A stretch of DNA of 40,087 bases from DASPTH01 sp035623515 (lineage in GTDB: Bacteria > Actinomycetota > Acidimicrobiia > IMCC26256 > DASPTH01): NCBI GenBank assembly GCA_035623515.1, contig DASPTH010000140.1, forward strand, positions 1-40,087, written 5' to 3'. Positions 25,245 through 32,696 of the stretch are shown piece after piece. The notes below the pieces were generated by a model. It saw only the letters and a program-made list of their open reading frames with translations. It was not told where the DNA came from and did not search any database. The translations under genes and the position numbers were made by a program. Each line of letters starts with the position of its first letter. Positions within the stretch are counted from its first letter, which is position 1.

Positions 25245-26095
25245 GTGACGACTTCGAGCACGGCAGAGGCGGACGTGACCTTGCGGTCCGCGTTGCCCTC
25301 GTCGTGCATGACGAGCCGCACGCCGACCTTGTTCCCGGGGCCGGGGACTGCCTGACTCACGACGCGGAAGGGCCCGACCTTGCCACGGGCGAGGAACATC
25401 ACGTGCCAGCTCTGCATCTGCAGCATGTCGGTGCCCACGAGCTCGGACGCCCCGTCGATCGCCGCGGCTTCCAGCACGATGTGCTGCGGGCCGATGTGGA
25501 GCGCCGCGTCGGGCGACGCGAGCTCGACCGACAGCTCGGGCAGCACCCAGTGGCCGTCGTCGCGGCGAAAGGCGCCGAACACCTGCCAAAGGGGCGGCAG
25601 GTCGGGTGAGTCCTCGATCACGAGCTTGTTCTCGGGCATCTTCTCGAGCCCTTCGGGGACGTCTCCGATGCGCGCGCCCTGCCCCTCGGTGAAGGCGATG
25701 ACGCGGTCGCGGTTGTCGGCGTCGACGATCAGGGAGCGGCTGTACCCCATGCGAGTACCGGAGTGCAGGATCTCCGACTCGACGACTTCGATGCGCTTCA
25801 CATCGCGCGCCGGGTCGAGGATCTGGCACGAGTGGATCACCGGGTTCGGCACCGTCACGATGTCGGCACCGACGTTGCCTTCGGGTGAGCTGATCGACAG
25901 TGGAGCGACGAGCAGGCCTCCGGCTGCGTTGCGCATGTCGCGCCGCAGCGTGACCGTGTTGTCCTCCGGACCGATGTTCATCGAGCTGTGGTTGCGCCCG
26001 ATGTACCGGTAGCTCAGGAGCCCGCCCCAACGCCGCTGCAGCTCGGTCGCGTACGCCTCGGGGTCGTCTCTCAACTCGCGGATGTCGCGCAACAT
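25241..26095 (-). CDS. Double-hotdog-like protein (thioesterase/dehydratase fold candidate)
   Basis: 284 residues. Two similar halves: residues about 40-150 (MRNAAGGLLVAPL, VPNPVIHSCQILDP, RSLIVDADNRDRVIAFTEG) and 185-284 (SWHVMFLARGKVGPFRVVSQ, VGVRLVMHDEGNADRKVTSASAVLEV). The second has the strand pattern of PaaI/hotdog thioesterases ending in a D-E-x-N/G turn, so a fused double hotdog is likely. I see no certain catalytic Asp/Glu with the classical HGG signature. ATG at 26095, 4 nt after a possible 19-codon upstream frame. May act on acyl-CoA or a related thioester; assignment is tentative. Confidence 0.68.
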   Translation of the reverse strand: MLRDIRELRDDPEAYATELQRRWGGLLSYRYIGRNHSSMNIGPEDNTVTLRRDMRNAAGGLLVAPLSISSPEGNVGADIVTVPNPVIHSCQILDPARDVKRIEVVESEILHSGTRMGYSRSLIVDADNRDRVIAFTEGQGARIGDVPEGLEKMPENKLVIEDSPDLPPLWQVFGAFRRDDGHWVLPELSVELASPDAALHIGPQHIVLEAAAIDGASELVGTDMLQMQSWHVMFLARGKVGPFRVVSQAVPGPGNKVGVRLVMHDEGNADRKVTSASAVLEVVT

Positions 26096-26099
26096 CGGA

Positions 26100-26159
26100 C
26101 TACGCGTGCGCGGGCTGACGGATCAGCCCGGTGCTGTCGAATGCCGGCAAGAGATCCAC
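26100..26159 (-). CDS. Possible 19-codon upstream ORF of the double-hotdog gene
   Basis: GTG at 26159-26157 encodes MDLLPAFDSTGLIRQPAHA and ends with TAG at 26102-26100, 4 nt before the next start. It has an excellent Shine-Dalgarno (GAGGAGG, 5-nt spacer), better than that of the hotdog gene itself, and a TAGGGT hexamer at 26198-26193 upstream. It could be a translated leader for coupling, or the last fragment of a lost gene. The rest of the 26096-26300 gap holds the SDR promoter region. Confidence 0.4.
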   Translation of the reverse strand: MDLLPAFDSTGLIRQPAHA

Positions 26160-26300
26160 CTTCGCCTCCTCGGGGAACAGAGCTTGCCGGACACCCTAAC
26201 GACCGGCTCGGCCATCGGCACAAGGTACGGCCGTGCTGGTGCCGGACTCTACGACGGTGGTGTACTGCGCCCGATCGACGAACGAGACGAGGAGACAACG

Positions 26301-27122
26301 GTGGCGAAGTCCGATTTCCTGTACGAGGGCAAGCGGGCGTTGGTCGTCGGTGGCGCGACCGGCATGGGCTCGGCGGCGGCGCAGACACTCGTCGAGCTCG
26401 GCGCGGAGGTGATCGTGTTCGATCATGCCGAGGTGCCCTTCGACGCCGCGAAGACCGTGCGGGTCGACCTGCGCAACCGCGCGGACATCGACGAGGCGCT
26501 CGGCGAGCTGGGAGGGGGCGTGGACGCGCTGTTCTCCTGCGCTGGGGTCGCCGACGGAACGCCCGGGATCATGAAGATCAACTTCATCGCCCACCGTTAC
26601 ATCATCGAGCGACTGGTCGACTCCGGTGCGTTGGGCCGGGGCAGCGCCGTCTGCATGATCTCGTCGGTCGGCGGCCTCGGGTGGGAGCAGCACATGGACC
26701 GGTTCGGTGACTTCCTGAGCAACGAGTCGTACGAAGACATGGCCGCGTGGGTGGACTCGCACGACGGCACCGACAACTACGGGTTCAGCAAGCAGGTCAT
26801 GAACTACTACGTCACACACGAAGCGTTCCAACTCCTCCAGCGAGGTATTCGGATCAACGCGATCATGCCGGGACCGACCGACACACCGCTCGCGCGCGCG
26901 AACGCCGACGTGTGGCTGACGTTCGCGTCCGACTACCGAGACGCGTGCGGGGTCGAGACGCTGATACCGGAGGAGATGGGCAACGTCATGGTCTTCCTGA
27001 ACAGCCGCGCCGCGCGTGGCGTGAACGGTGTGACGTTGCTCGTCGACCAGGGCCACGTGAGCGCGTCACTCACCGATGCGTTCGACGCGCCGTTCGTCAA
27101 GATGATGGCGGGAAGGACGTGA
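26301..27122 (+). CDS. Short-chain dehydrogenase/reductase (3-alpha-HSD/carbonyl reductase-like)
   Basis: 273 residues, classical SDR. Cofactor motif VVGGATGMGSAA (TGxxxGxG type, 16-27), FDHAE after strand 2, DVDL-like VRVDLRNR, SCAGVADG (NAG equivalent), catalytic Ser121/122 (MISSVGG), Tyr160 and Lys164 (NYGFSKQ), and the IMPGPTDTPLA segment after strand 6. VDQGHVSA ends the fold. The order resembles bacterial 3-alpha-hydroxysteroid dehydrogenase/carbonyl reductase, which have the same insertion after the Ser. The GTG at 26301 follows AGGAG by about 8 nt; longer in-frame starts lack an RBS. Substrate unknown, steroid or ketone possible. Confidence 0.9.
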   Translation: MAKSDFLYEGKRALVVGGATGMGSAAAQTLVELGAEVIVFDHAEVPFDAAKTVRVDLRNRADIDEALGELGGGVDALFSCAGVADGTPGIMKINFIAHRYIIERLVDSGALGRGSAVCMISSVGGLGWEQHMDRFGDFLSNESYEDMAAWVDSHDGTDNYGFSKQVMNYYVTHEAFQLLQRGIRINAIMPGPTDTPLARANADVWLTFASDYRDACGVETLIPEEMGNVMVFLNSRAARGVNGVTLLVDQGHVSASLTDAFDAPFVKMMAGRT

Positions 27123-27216
27123 CGACAGAAGCGGGACGACCGACGGGAGCACGAGGTGGCGCCGTGCTCGGACCCTCACTGGCGCCGCCCGACGTGCTGT
27201 AGGAGTCTGTGGCGAG

Positions 27217-27231
27217 GACGAATCCTTCGTC
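27217..27231 (+). other. Inverted repeat in the leader of the Abhydrolase_10 gene
   Basis: GACGAA-TCC-TTCGTC (6-bp arms, 3-nt centre) ends 5 nt before the GGAGG Shine-Dalgarno (27236-27240). As RNA it would form a small hairpin next to the ribosome site; as DNA it could be an operator half. Low specificity. Confidence 0.3.
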
Positions 27232-27244
27232 GACTGGAGGAAAC

Positions 27245-28675
27245 ATGGCGGTCACCGAAACGGCCCGCGGGTGGCGGGTCGAGGGACCCGTGCCGGGTAC
27301 CCCGACGCTGCTGCTCGGCAACTTCGACTTGGCCGAGCACGGCTACGTCGTCGAGGAGTTCTTCATCGAGGGGACCGCGCGGTCGTTCTCGGAGGGTCCC
27401 GGCGGTGTGCAACCGGCCGACGAGGCCCCGTACCGAACGCGCCTCGTCGTCGTCCGGCCCGACGATCCGAGTACGTGCAGTGGGACGGTCGTGGCCGAGT
27501 GGCTCAACGTCAGCGGTGGTGGTGACGGATGCCCCGACTGGGCGTTCATGCACCGCCAGATCATGCGGACGCGCAGTGTCTTCGTCGCCGTGTCCGCCCA
27601 GCGCGTGGGTATCGAGGGTGGCGGGATTCTCGGCGACATGGGCACCGCGCTCAAGCAGGTGGCACCGGAGCGGTACGCGACGCTGCAGCACCCGGGTGAC
27701 GCGTTCGCGTTCGACATGTACTCGCAGGTGGCCGAGGCGTTGCGCAATCATCCCGCGCTCCTCGCCGGAATGGAGCCCGAGTGCGTCGTCGCAGTCGGTG
27801 AGTCCCAGTCGGCCGTCTTCCTCGCGACGTACATCAACAAGGTCGACCCTCTCGCCGAGGTGTACGACGCGTTCCTCGTGCACGGACGGGGCTCCCGCGG
27901 TGCATCGCTGACCGGGGACATGGGTGTCCCACGGGGCAACGCCGACGTCGACCCGACCGATCTCGCGGCCGCCATGGCGCGTTTCCGGCAGGAGGCCGCG
28001 GACCCGATCGTCGCCGCGCGGGTTCCGGTGATCACCGTCCAGAGCGAGACCGACGTCATCCGCATGTACGGCTTCGGCGCGCGGTGCCCCGACAGCGACA
28101 ACACGAGGCTGTGGGAGATCGCGGGGGCTGCCCACTTCGACTCGTGGGGCATGATCGCCGCCCACGAGGACGACGGCACGCTCGCGCCCGAGCGCCTGGC
28201 CGAGCTGGGCGGGCCGACCGACGAGCCGCTCGGGCTGAAGTCGGAGGAGCCGATCAACTCGGGGCCCCAGCAGCACTACGTGCTGATGGCCGCCCTCTCG
28301 CACCTCGACCGGTGGGCTCGGGACGGCACGCCGGCGCCACACGCGCCCGTGCTCGCGACAACAGGCGACGGCGACACCCTCGCGTTGGAGCTCGACGAGC
28401 ACGGCAACGTCCGCGGCGGACTGCGCACGCCGTGGGTGGACGTCCCCGCCGCGGTGCTCTCCGGCATCGGAGCGATGGGCGGCGGTTTCACCATGCTCTT
28501 CGGCGTGACGAGGCCGTTCGATGCGGCCACGCTCGCGCGCCTCTATCCGGGGGGCGTCGACGACTACCTCGAGAAGTTCGCGGTCGCCGCCGAGTCGGCC
28601 CGGGCGAACGGCCACCTCCTCGCCGAGGACGTCCCCGAGATCATCGGTGTCGCTCGCGCCTCCTGGCGCGCCTGA
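27245..28675 (+). CDS. Alpha/beta hydrolase domain-containing protein (Abhydrolase_10-like)
   Basis: 476 residues. An N-terminal beta-rich part (GPVPGTPTLLLGNFDLAEHG, EEFFIEGTA) precedes an alpha/beta hydrolase region: GTVVAEWLNVSGG, HRQIMRTRSVFVAVSAQRVGI, and the nucleophile elbow VVAVGESQSAVFLATY (Ser in GESQS). VPVITVQSETDVIRMYGF carries the acid region and IAGAAHFDSWG the His. The arrangement fits the long Abhydrolase_10 family common in Actinomycetota. GGAGG at 27236-27240 sets the ATG at 27245. Located after the SDR on the same strand with a 122-nt gap, so it may be co-regulated; an ester or lactone substrate is likely. Confidence 0.84.
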   Translation: MAVTETARGWRVEGPVPGTPTLLLGNFDLAEHGYVVEEFFIEGTARSFSEGPGGVQPADEAPYRTRLVVVRPDDPSTCSGTVVAEWLNVSGGGDGCPDWAFMHRQIMRTRSVFVAVSAQRVGIEGGGILGDMGTALKQVAPERYATLQHPGDAFAFDMYSQVAEALRNHPALLAGMEPECVVAVGESQSAVFLATYINKVDPLAEVYDAFLVHGRGSRGASLTGDMGVPRGNADVDPTDLAAAMARFRQEAADPIVAARVPVITVQSETDVIRMYGFGARCPDSDNTRLWEIAGAAHFDSWGMIAAHEDDGTLAPERLAELGGPTDEPLGLKSEEPINSGPQQHYVLMAALSHLDRWARDGTPAPHAPVLATTGDGDTLALELDEHGNVRGGLRTPWVDVPAAVLSGIGAMGGGFTMLFGVTRPFDAATLARLYPGGVDDYLEKFAVAAESARANGHLLAEDVPEIIGVARASWRA

Positions 28676-28683
28676 CGGCCGAT

Positions 28684-28699
28684 CCCGCGCGCACGCGGG
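28684..28699. terminator. Bidirectional hairpin between the hydrolase gene and tRNA-Leu
   Basis: CCCGCG-CGCA-CGCGGG: a 6-bp GC stem with a 4-nt loop, 8 nt after the hydrolase stop and 26 nt beyond the 3' end of the convergent tRNA. It can terminate transcription from both sides. No T tract on either strand. Confidence 0.5.
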
Positions 28700-28705
28700 C
28701 AGTGC

Positions 28706-28732
28706 GGGGTTGGGTGGGGTGGTGGTGGTGGG
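28706..28732 (+). other. G-quadruplex-forming motif at the tRNA-Leu 3' flank
   Basis: Plus-strand G tracts GGGG, GGG, GGGG and GGG at 28706-28709, 28712-28714, 28716-28719 and 28730-28732, with two GG steps between the last two, satisfy a four-tract G4 motif. It lies on the strand opposite the tRNA, in its trailer, and could pause polymerase coming from the hydrolase gene. Confidence 0.4.
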
Positions 28733-28812
28733 CGAGGGGGGACTTGAACCCCCACGTTCTTGCGAACACAGGCACCTGAAGCCTGCGCGTCTGCCAATTC
28801 CGCCACTCGCCC
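28726..28812 (-). tRNA. tRNA-Leu(CAG)
   Basis: Class II tRNA, 87 nt including an encoded CCA. Acceptor stem GGGCGAG (28812-28806) with CTCGCCC (28736-28730), discriminator A at 28729 then CCA to 28726. The anticodon arm CAGGC/GCCTG encloses the loop TTCAGGT, anticodon CAG, reading CUG codons. A long variable arm (GTTC-GCAA-GAAC) and T arm GGGGG/CCCCC with TTCAAGT complete the fold. A TACGCT hexamer at 28828-28823 is a suitable -10, about 10 nt from the mature 5' end. A tRNA-Leu is also found by this cluster in mycobacteria as far as I recall. Confidence 0.93.
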
Positions 28813-28967
28813 GGGGCGTCGCAGCGTACCAGCGAGTGCGCGCGCACCTTCCTCGAGTGCGCGCGCGGTCGCACGCGACCGGCGGCTTCAGACGAGCCGC
28901 GGCACACCGGTCGGAACGCGCTCCACCGCACGACGTGACGCCCTCGGAACGGCCGGCGCGGTGCACA

Positions 28968-28995
28968 TTGGGAGAGAAGGGGGCACCGGTACACT
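28968..28995 (+). promoter_or_regulatory. Promoter of the fhaA-fhaB-pstP-rodA-pbpA operon
   Basis: TTGGGA (28968-28973) and TACACT (28990-28995) with a 16-bp spacer. The ATG of fhaA is 9 nt after the -10 box and has no Shine-Dalgarno, so the mRNA is probably leaderless or starts within 3 nt of the ATG. The remainder of the gap 28813-29004 holds the tRNA promoter and nothing else I can name. Confidence 0.55.
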
Positions 28996-29004
28996 CCGCC
29001 TGTC

Positions 29005-29661
29005 ATGGGACTCCAGGGGTTCGAGCGACGGCTCGAGCGGCTGGTGGAGGGCACGTTCAACAAGGCCTTCCGCAGCGGACTCCAGCCCGTCGAGATCGGA
29101 CGCCGCATCACCCGGGTGCTCGACACCGGGCGCACCCTGGGCGTGAGCGGCCGCAATGTCGCGCCCAACAACATCGGCGTGTACCTCTCGCCCGCCGATA
29201 CCGAGCGCTTCCGCTCCTTCGCGGAGGCGCTCGCGCGTGAGCTGGCCGAGGCCGCGCGCCAGCACGCCCGCGACGAGGGGTACCAGTTCCTCGGGCCGGT
29301 GACGGTCACCCTCGTGGAGGACGACTCCCTGAAGAAGGGGGCGTTCGACGTCGTCGCCGAGATCGCCGAAGGCGCCGGCGGGCAGGTGGGCTCGCTCGTG
29401 CTGCCCGACGGGCGCCGGGTCCGGCTCGGGGAGCAGCCGACCGTGCTCGGGCGCAACTCCGACTGCACCGTCCCCCTCTCCGACCCGCGCGCGTCCCGGC
29501 GGCATGCGGAGGTCCGCCCCACCGCCGACGGCTTCCTCATCGTCGACCTCGACTCGATGAACGGCACCAAGGTCAACGGTGTCGCCGTGCGAGAGCACGT
29601 GCTCCACGACGGCGACGAGATCGCGCTCGGCTCGACGGTGATGCGTTTCGAGGCGTCGTAG
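29005..29661 (+). CDS. fhaA: FHA domain protein FhaA with N-terminal DUF3662
   Basis: 218 residues. The N-terminal DUF3662/FhaA domain (about 1-115: MGLQGFERRLERLVEGTFNK, then PVEIGRRITRVLD and VAPNNIGVYLSP) is followed directly by an FHA domain (about 130-215) with VLGRNSDCTVPLSD, SRRHAEV and SMNGTKVNG, the phospho-Thr-binding Arg, Ser, Arg and Asn being present. In mycobacteria FhaA binds phosphorylated MviN and modulates peptidoglycan synthesis under PknB. The long linker of mycobacterial FhaA is missing here, so this is a compact form. First gene of an operon; its TAG overlaps the GTG of fhaB by one base. Confidence 0.9.
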   Translation: MGLQGFERRLERLVEGTFNKAFRSGLQPVEIGRRITRVLDTGRTLGVSGRNVAPNNIGVYLSPADTERFRSFAEALARELAEAARQHARDEGYQFLGPVTVTLVEDDSLKKGAFDVVAEIAEGAGGQVGSLVLPDGRRVRLGEQPTVLGRNSDCTVPLSDPRASRRHAEVRPTADGFLIVDLDSMNGTKVNGVAVREHVLHDGDEIALGSTVMRFEAS

Positions 29662-30125
29662 TGCCCGAATCGGTCCTCACGGTCCTCAAGTTCTGCTTCC
29701 TGGCGCTGATCTACCTCTTTCTCTACCGCGTCGTGCGCGTCGTCATCGCCGAGATGCGGGCACCGGCCCCGGCGGCGCCGCCGCCCGCCCGTCCCGCGGC
29801 GACACCTCGCGCCGACACGAGCTCCCGATCCCGGGGGCCGCGCAGCATCCGGATCGTCGAGCCCGCCGCGCGTCGGGGTGAGACGTTCACCCTCGACGAC
29901 GAGATCACGATCGGGCGCGGCGGCGGATGCGGGATGGTCCTCGACGACACGTTCGTGTCGCAGGTGCACGCGCGTGTCTTCCGCCGCGACGGTGGCGTCT
30001 ACATCGAGGACCTCGGATCACGGAACGGCACGTTGCTGAACGGTCGGCCCCTCTCGACCGCGCAGCGACTGCGACGAGGCGACAGGGTGCAGTTCGGCCG
30101 CACGGTCGCGGAGGCGACGCGCTGA
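29661..30125 (+). CDS. fhaB: FHA domain protein FhaB, membrane-anchored
   Basis: 154 residues. One N-terminal membrane helix (about 7-28, VLKFCFLALIYLFLYRVV), a Pro/Ala-rich linker, and a C-terminal FHA domain with ITIGRGGGCGMVLDD, VSQVHARV and LGSRNGTLLNG. FhaB-type proteins read phospho-Thr marks left by PknB and link the kinase to division proteins. The GTG at 29661 shares a base with the fhaA TAG (TAGTG). The pstP ATG follows its TGA by one base, so the three genes are tightly coupled. Confidence 0.9.
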   Translation: MPESVLTVLKFCFLALIYLFLYRVVRVVIAEMRAPAPAAPPPARPAATPRADTSSRSRGPRSIRIVEPAARRGETFTLDDEITIGRGGGCGMVLDDTFVSQVHARVFRRDGGVYIEDLGSRNGTLLNGRPLSTAQRLRRGDRVQFGRTVAEATR

Positions 30126-30126
30126 C

Positions 30127-31338
30127 ATGAAGCTCGTGGTCGGCGCGGCGACCGACGTCGGGCGCGTGCGGGAAACCAACGAGGACTCCTACCTCGTCGA
30201 CGAGACGATCGGGCTCGTGGCGATCGCCGACGGGATGGGTGGCCATCGCGCGGGTGAGGTCGCGAGCGCTACCGCGCTCGAAGCGCTCCGCGCGTCGGTG
30301 AACGCGGGCCACCCGCTCCGCGAGGCGATCGAAGAGGCGAACGACGCCGTGTTCACCAAGTCCACCAGCAGCCACGAGTTCACCGGCATGGGGACGACGC
30401 TCACCGTCGGGACGCTCGCCGCGGGAGGCACCCTCCTCGTGGGTCACGTCGGCGATTCCCGCGCGTATCTGCTCCGCGACAGCGAGCTCCGCCGGCTCAC
30501 CAACGACCACAGCCGCGTCCAGGAGCTCGTCGACGACGGCCGCCTCACCGCCGACGAAGCGGCAGTGCACCCGATGCGCAACATCGTCACGCGGGCGGTC
30601 GGCGTCGACCCGTCGGTCGACGTCGACGTGTACCCGGTCGAGCTGAAGGTCGGCGACCGCGTGCTGTTCTGCTCCGACGGGCTCACCGACATGTTGCACG
30701 ACGACGCGATCGCGAGCGAGCTCCGTCGCGAGGGCGATCCTGCACGAGCCGCGCAGCAACTCGTCGACGCCGCGAACGTCGCCGGGGGCGTCGACAACAT
30801 CACCGTGCTGGTGGTGGGCGTGAGCGACGAGGACGCCCGACGCGGCGAGGCGGCTCCTCCCGTGGTGCTGGTCGCCGAGCGGCTCGACGAGCCCGCCGAC
30901 CTCGAAACGGTCCCCCGCCGTGGTCGCGCCCGGACGGTCGGGCGAGTCCTGCTCTGGGTGATCCCGATCCTGGTGATCCTCGGTGTCGCCATCGGCGCGG
31001 TCGCTTGGTACGCACGCCACAGCTACTACGTGTCGGCCAACCGCGGGCGCGTCACCGTGTACCAGGGCGTGCCCGGCGGACTCCTCTGGTTCGACCCGAC
31101 CATCGCCCGCCGTACGGGCCTGCGCATCGCCGACCTCCGTCCCGGCGATGCGGCCGACGTGCGTGACGAGCCCAAGTTCTCCTCCCGCGCGGACGCCAAC
31201 GCCTACGTCCGGCGCATCCGGAACCGCGCGACCCCGCCGACGACCACCACGACGACCACGACGACCACGACGCCGACCACCACGACGGTCGCGCCCACGA
31301 CGACCGTCCCGCCCACGACCGCGGCGGCGGCCCCGTGA
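30127..31338 (+). CDS. pstP: PP2C-family Ser/Thr protein phosphatase PstP
   Basis: 403 residues. Catalytic PP2C domain (1-240): RETNEDSYLVD (Asp20), VAIADGMGGHRAGE (Asp35), GTTLTVGTL, VGHVGDSRAYLLR, DHSRVQELVDDG, FCSDGLTDML and GGVDNITVLVVG hold the metal aspartates. A linker leads to one membrane helix (about 272-297), an extracytoplasmic domain (about 298-370; GVPGGLLWFDPTIARRTG) and a Thr/Pro-rich tail. It reverses PknB phosphorylation of division and wall proteins. Same layout as mycobacterial PstP but with a longer Thr tail. Its last bases overlap rodA as GTGA. Confidence 0.93.
   Translation: MKLVVGAATDVGRVRETNEDSYLVDETIGLVAIADGMGGHRAGEVASATALEALRASVNAGHPLREAIEEANDAVFTKSTSSHEFTGMGTTLTVGTLAAGGTLLVGHVGDSRAYLLRDSELRRLTNDHSRVQELVDDGRLTADEAAVHPMRNIVTRAVGVDPSVDVDVYPVELKVGDRVLFCSDGLTDMLHDDAIASELRREGDPARAAQQLVDAANVAGGVDNITVLVVGVSDEDARRGEAAPPVVLVAERLDEPADLETVPRRGRARTVGRVLLWVIPILVILGVAIGAVAWYARHSYYVSANRGRVTVYQGVPGGLLWFDPTIARRTGLRIADLRPGDAADVRDEPKFSSRADANAYVRRIRNRATPPTTTTTTTTTTTPTTTTVAPTTTVPPTTAAAAP
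31240..31287 (+). repeat. ACG/ACC trinucleotide repeat encoding the PstP Thr tail
   Basis: Imperfect run of Thr codons ACG and ACC, broken by single Pro codons, giving an almost pure poly-Thr stretch near the PstP C-terminus. Such runs are prone to length change by slippage and to O-glycosylation when exported. Confidence 0.6.
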
Positions 31339-32696
31339 GCCGTCGACCACTCACCGCCCGGCGCCGCCGCGCCCACGAGCTCGGGCTCGGCCTGATGGCC
31401 GTGATCATCACGTGTGGCGGCTACGTGCTGCTCCTCCTGTCGGAGAAGCCCGACCTGCCACCCGACCTGTGGGCGATCCTCCTGGCGGTCCTCGGCCTGT
31501 ACGTCGCCGCCCATTTGGCCGTCCGCCGCTTCGCACCGCGCGCCGACGCCACACTCCTGCCGATCGCGTTCGTGCTCAACGGCATCGGCTTCATCGCGAT
31601 CTCTCGCCTCGATCGCGACCTCGCGCGTGTCCAGGCAGTGTGGACCGCGGTGTCGATTGCTGCATTCGTGCTGACGCTCGTCTTCGTGCGGCACGTTCGC
31701 ACGCTCGAGCGCTACCGGTACACGTGCCTCCTCCTCGGTGTCGCCGCGCTGTTGCTGCCGTCACTCCCGGTCGTCGGGGAGGAGATCAACGGGGCACGGC
31801 TGTGGGTCCGCTTCGGCCCGCTCAACTTCCAGCCCGCCGAGGCGGCCAAGGTGCTGCTCGTCGTGTTCTTCGCCGCCTATCTCGTCGACAAACGCGAGTT
31901 GCTGCGCTCCGGCACGCGCCGCCTCTTCGGCATCGCGATGCCCGACCCGAAGCACCTCGGCCCGCTCCTCCTCGCGTGGGCCGTCTCGATCCTCGTGATG
32001 GTGCGCGAGCGGGATCTCGGATCATCCCTGCTGTTCTTCACGGTCTTCGCCGCGATGCTCTACATCGGGACCGAACGAGGTTCCTACCTGCTCGTCGCGT
32101 TCGTGATGTTCGCAGCCGGCGCGGTCGCGGCCTACGAGCTCTTCGGTCACGTGCAGGACCGGGTGACGGCGTGGATCGATCCGTGGCCGGTCGCGCGCAC
32201 GATCGGCTTCCAGATCGTGCAGTCGATGTACGCGCTCGGCAGCGGGGGGTTCGCCGGCACCGGCTTGGGGCTGGGGAGCCCGCAGAAGATCCCGAACGCA
32301 CCCACCGACTTCGTGTTCGCCGCGATCGGTGAGGAGCTCGGTCTGATCGGGACGGTGGCCATCTGCATCGCGTTCCTGCTCTTCGTGGGGAGCGGGCTGC
32401 GGATCGCGACACAAGCCGAGCGCCCGTTCAACAAGTTGTTCGCCGCCGGACTCACCGTCATCGTCGGCGTACAGGCGTTCGTGATCATCGGGGGCGTGAT
32501 CCGGGTGATCCCGCTCACCGGTATCACGCTGCCCTTCATCTCCTACGGCGGCTCGTCGCTCGTGGCGAACTTCGTCATCGTGGCGTTGCTCCTGCGGATC
32601 TCCGACGAGACGACCGCGCGCGCCGAAGAACCCGGCGCGCGGTCGACGGCTGCGATCGCACCCGGGCGCGAGTTCGTGCAGGGCCATCACCGATGA
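31335..32696 (+). CDS. rodA: SEDS-family peptidoglycan glycosyltransferase (RodA/FtsW)
   Basis: 453 residues, about ten membrane helices. Family motifs: NGARLWVRFGPLNFQPAEAAK (with the basic and acidic residues of the catalytic loop), RERDLGSSLLFF (Asp), IGFQIVQSMYALGSGGFAGTGLGLGSPQK, TDFVFAAIGEELGLIG and ITLPFISYGGSS. SEDS enzymes polymerise lipid II. The partner transpeptidase PbpA is encoded directly after it. The GTG at 31335 overlaps the pstP stop as GTGA. A short basic N-terminus precedes helix 1 (about 14-35). RodA rather than FtsW is chosen from the gene order, which matches the mycobacterial pstP-rodA-pbpA set. Confidence 0.92.
   Translation: MSRRPLTARRRRAHELGLGLMAVIITCGGYVLLLLSEKPDLPPDLWAILLAVLGLYVAAHLAVRRFAPRADATLLPIAFVLNGIGFIAISRLDRDLARVQAVWTAVSIAAFVLTLVFVRHVRTLERYRYTCLLLGVAALLLPSLPVVGEEINGARLWVRFGPLNFQPAEAAKVLLVVFFAAYLVDKRELLRSGTRRLFGIAMPDPKHLGPLLLAWAVSILVMVRERDLGSSLLFFTVFAAMLYIGTERGSYLLVAFVMFAAGAVAAYELFGHVQDRVTAWIDPWPVARTIGFQIVQSMYALGSGGFAGTGLGLGSPQKIPNAPTDFVFAAIGEELGLIGTVAICIAFLLFVGSGLRIATQAERPFNKLFAAGLTVIVGVQAFVIIGGVIRVIPLTGITLPFISYGGSSLVANFVIVALLLRISDETTARAEEPGARSTAAIAPGREFVQGHHR

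Noticed and set aside
26082..26300. In-frame extension of the SDR upstream to 26082
   Set aside because: No RBS, no SDR homology, and the GTG at 26301 has a good Shine-Dalgarno and sits at the normal SDR N-terminus.
28564..28806. 80-codon minus-strand frame beginning MAELADAQ over the tRNA-Leu
   Set aside because: It is the well-known false translation of a tRNA-Leu gene; the tRNA folds fully and explains the sequence.
29905..31350. 481-codon minus-strand frame antisense to pstP
   Set aside because: PP2C motifs and operon overlaps establish the plus-strand gene; the antisense frame is Gly/Arg repeats from the Thr-codon run.
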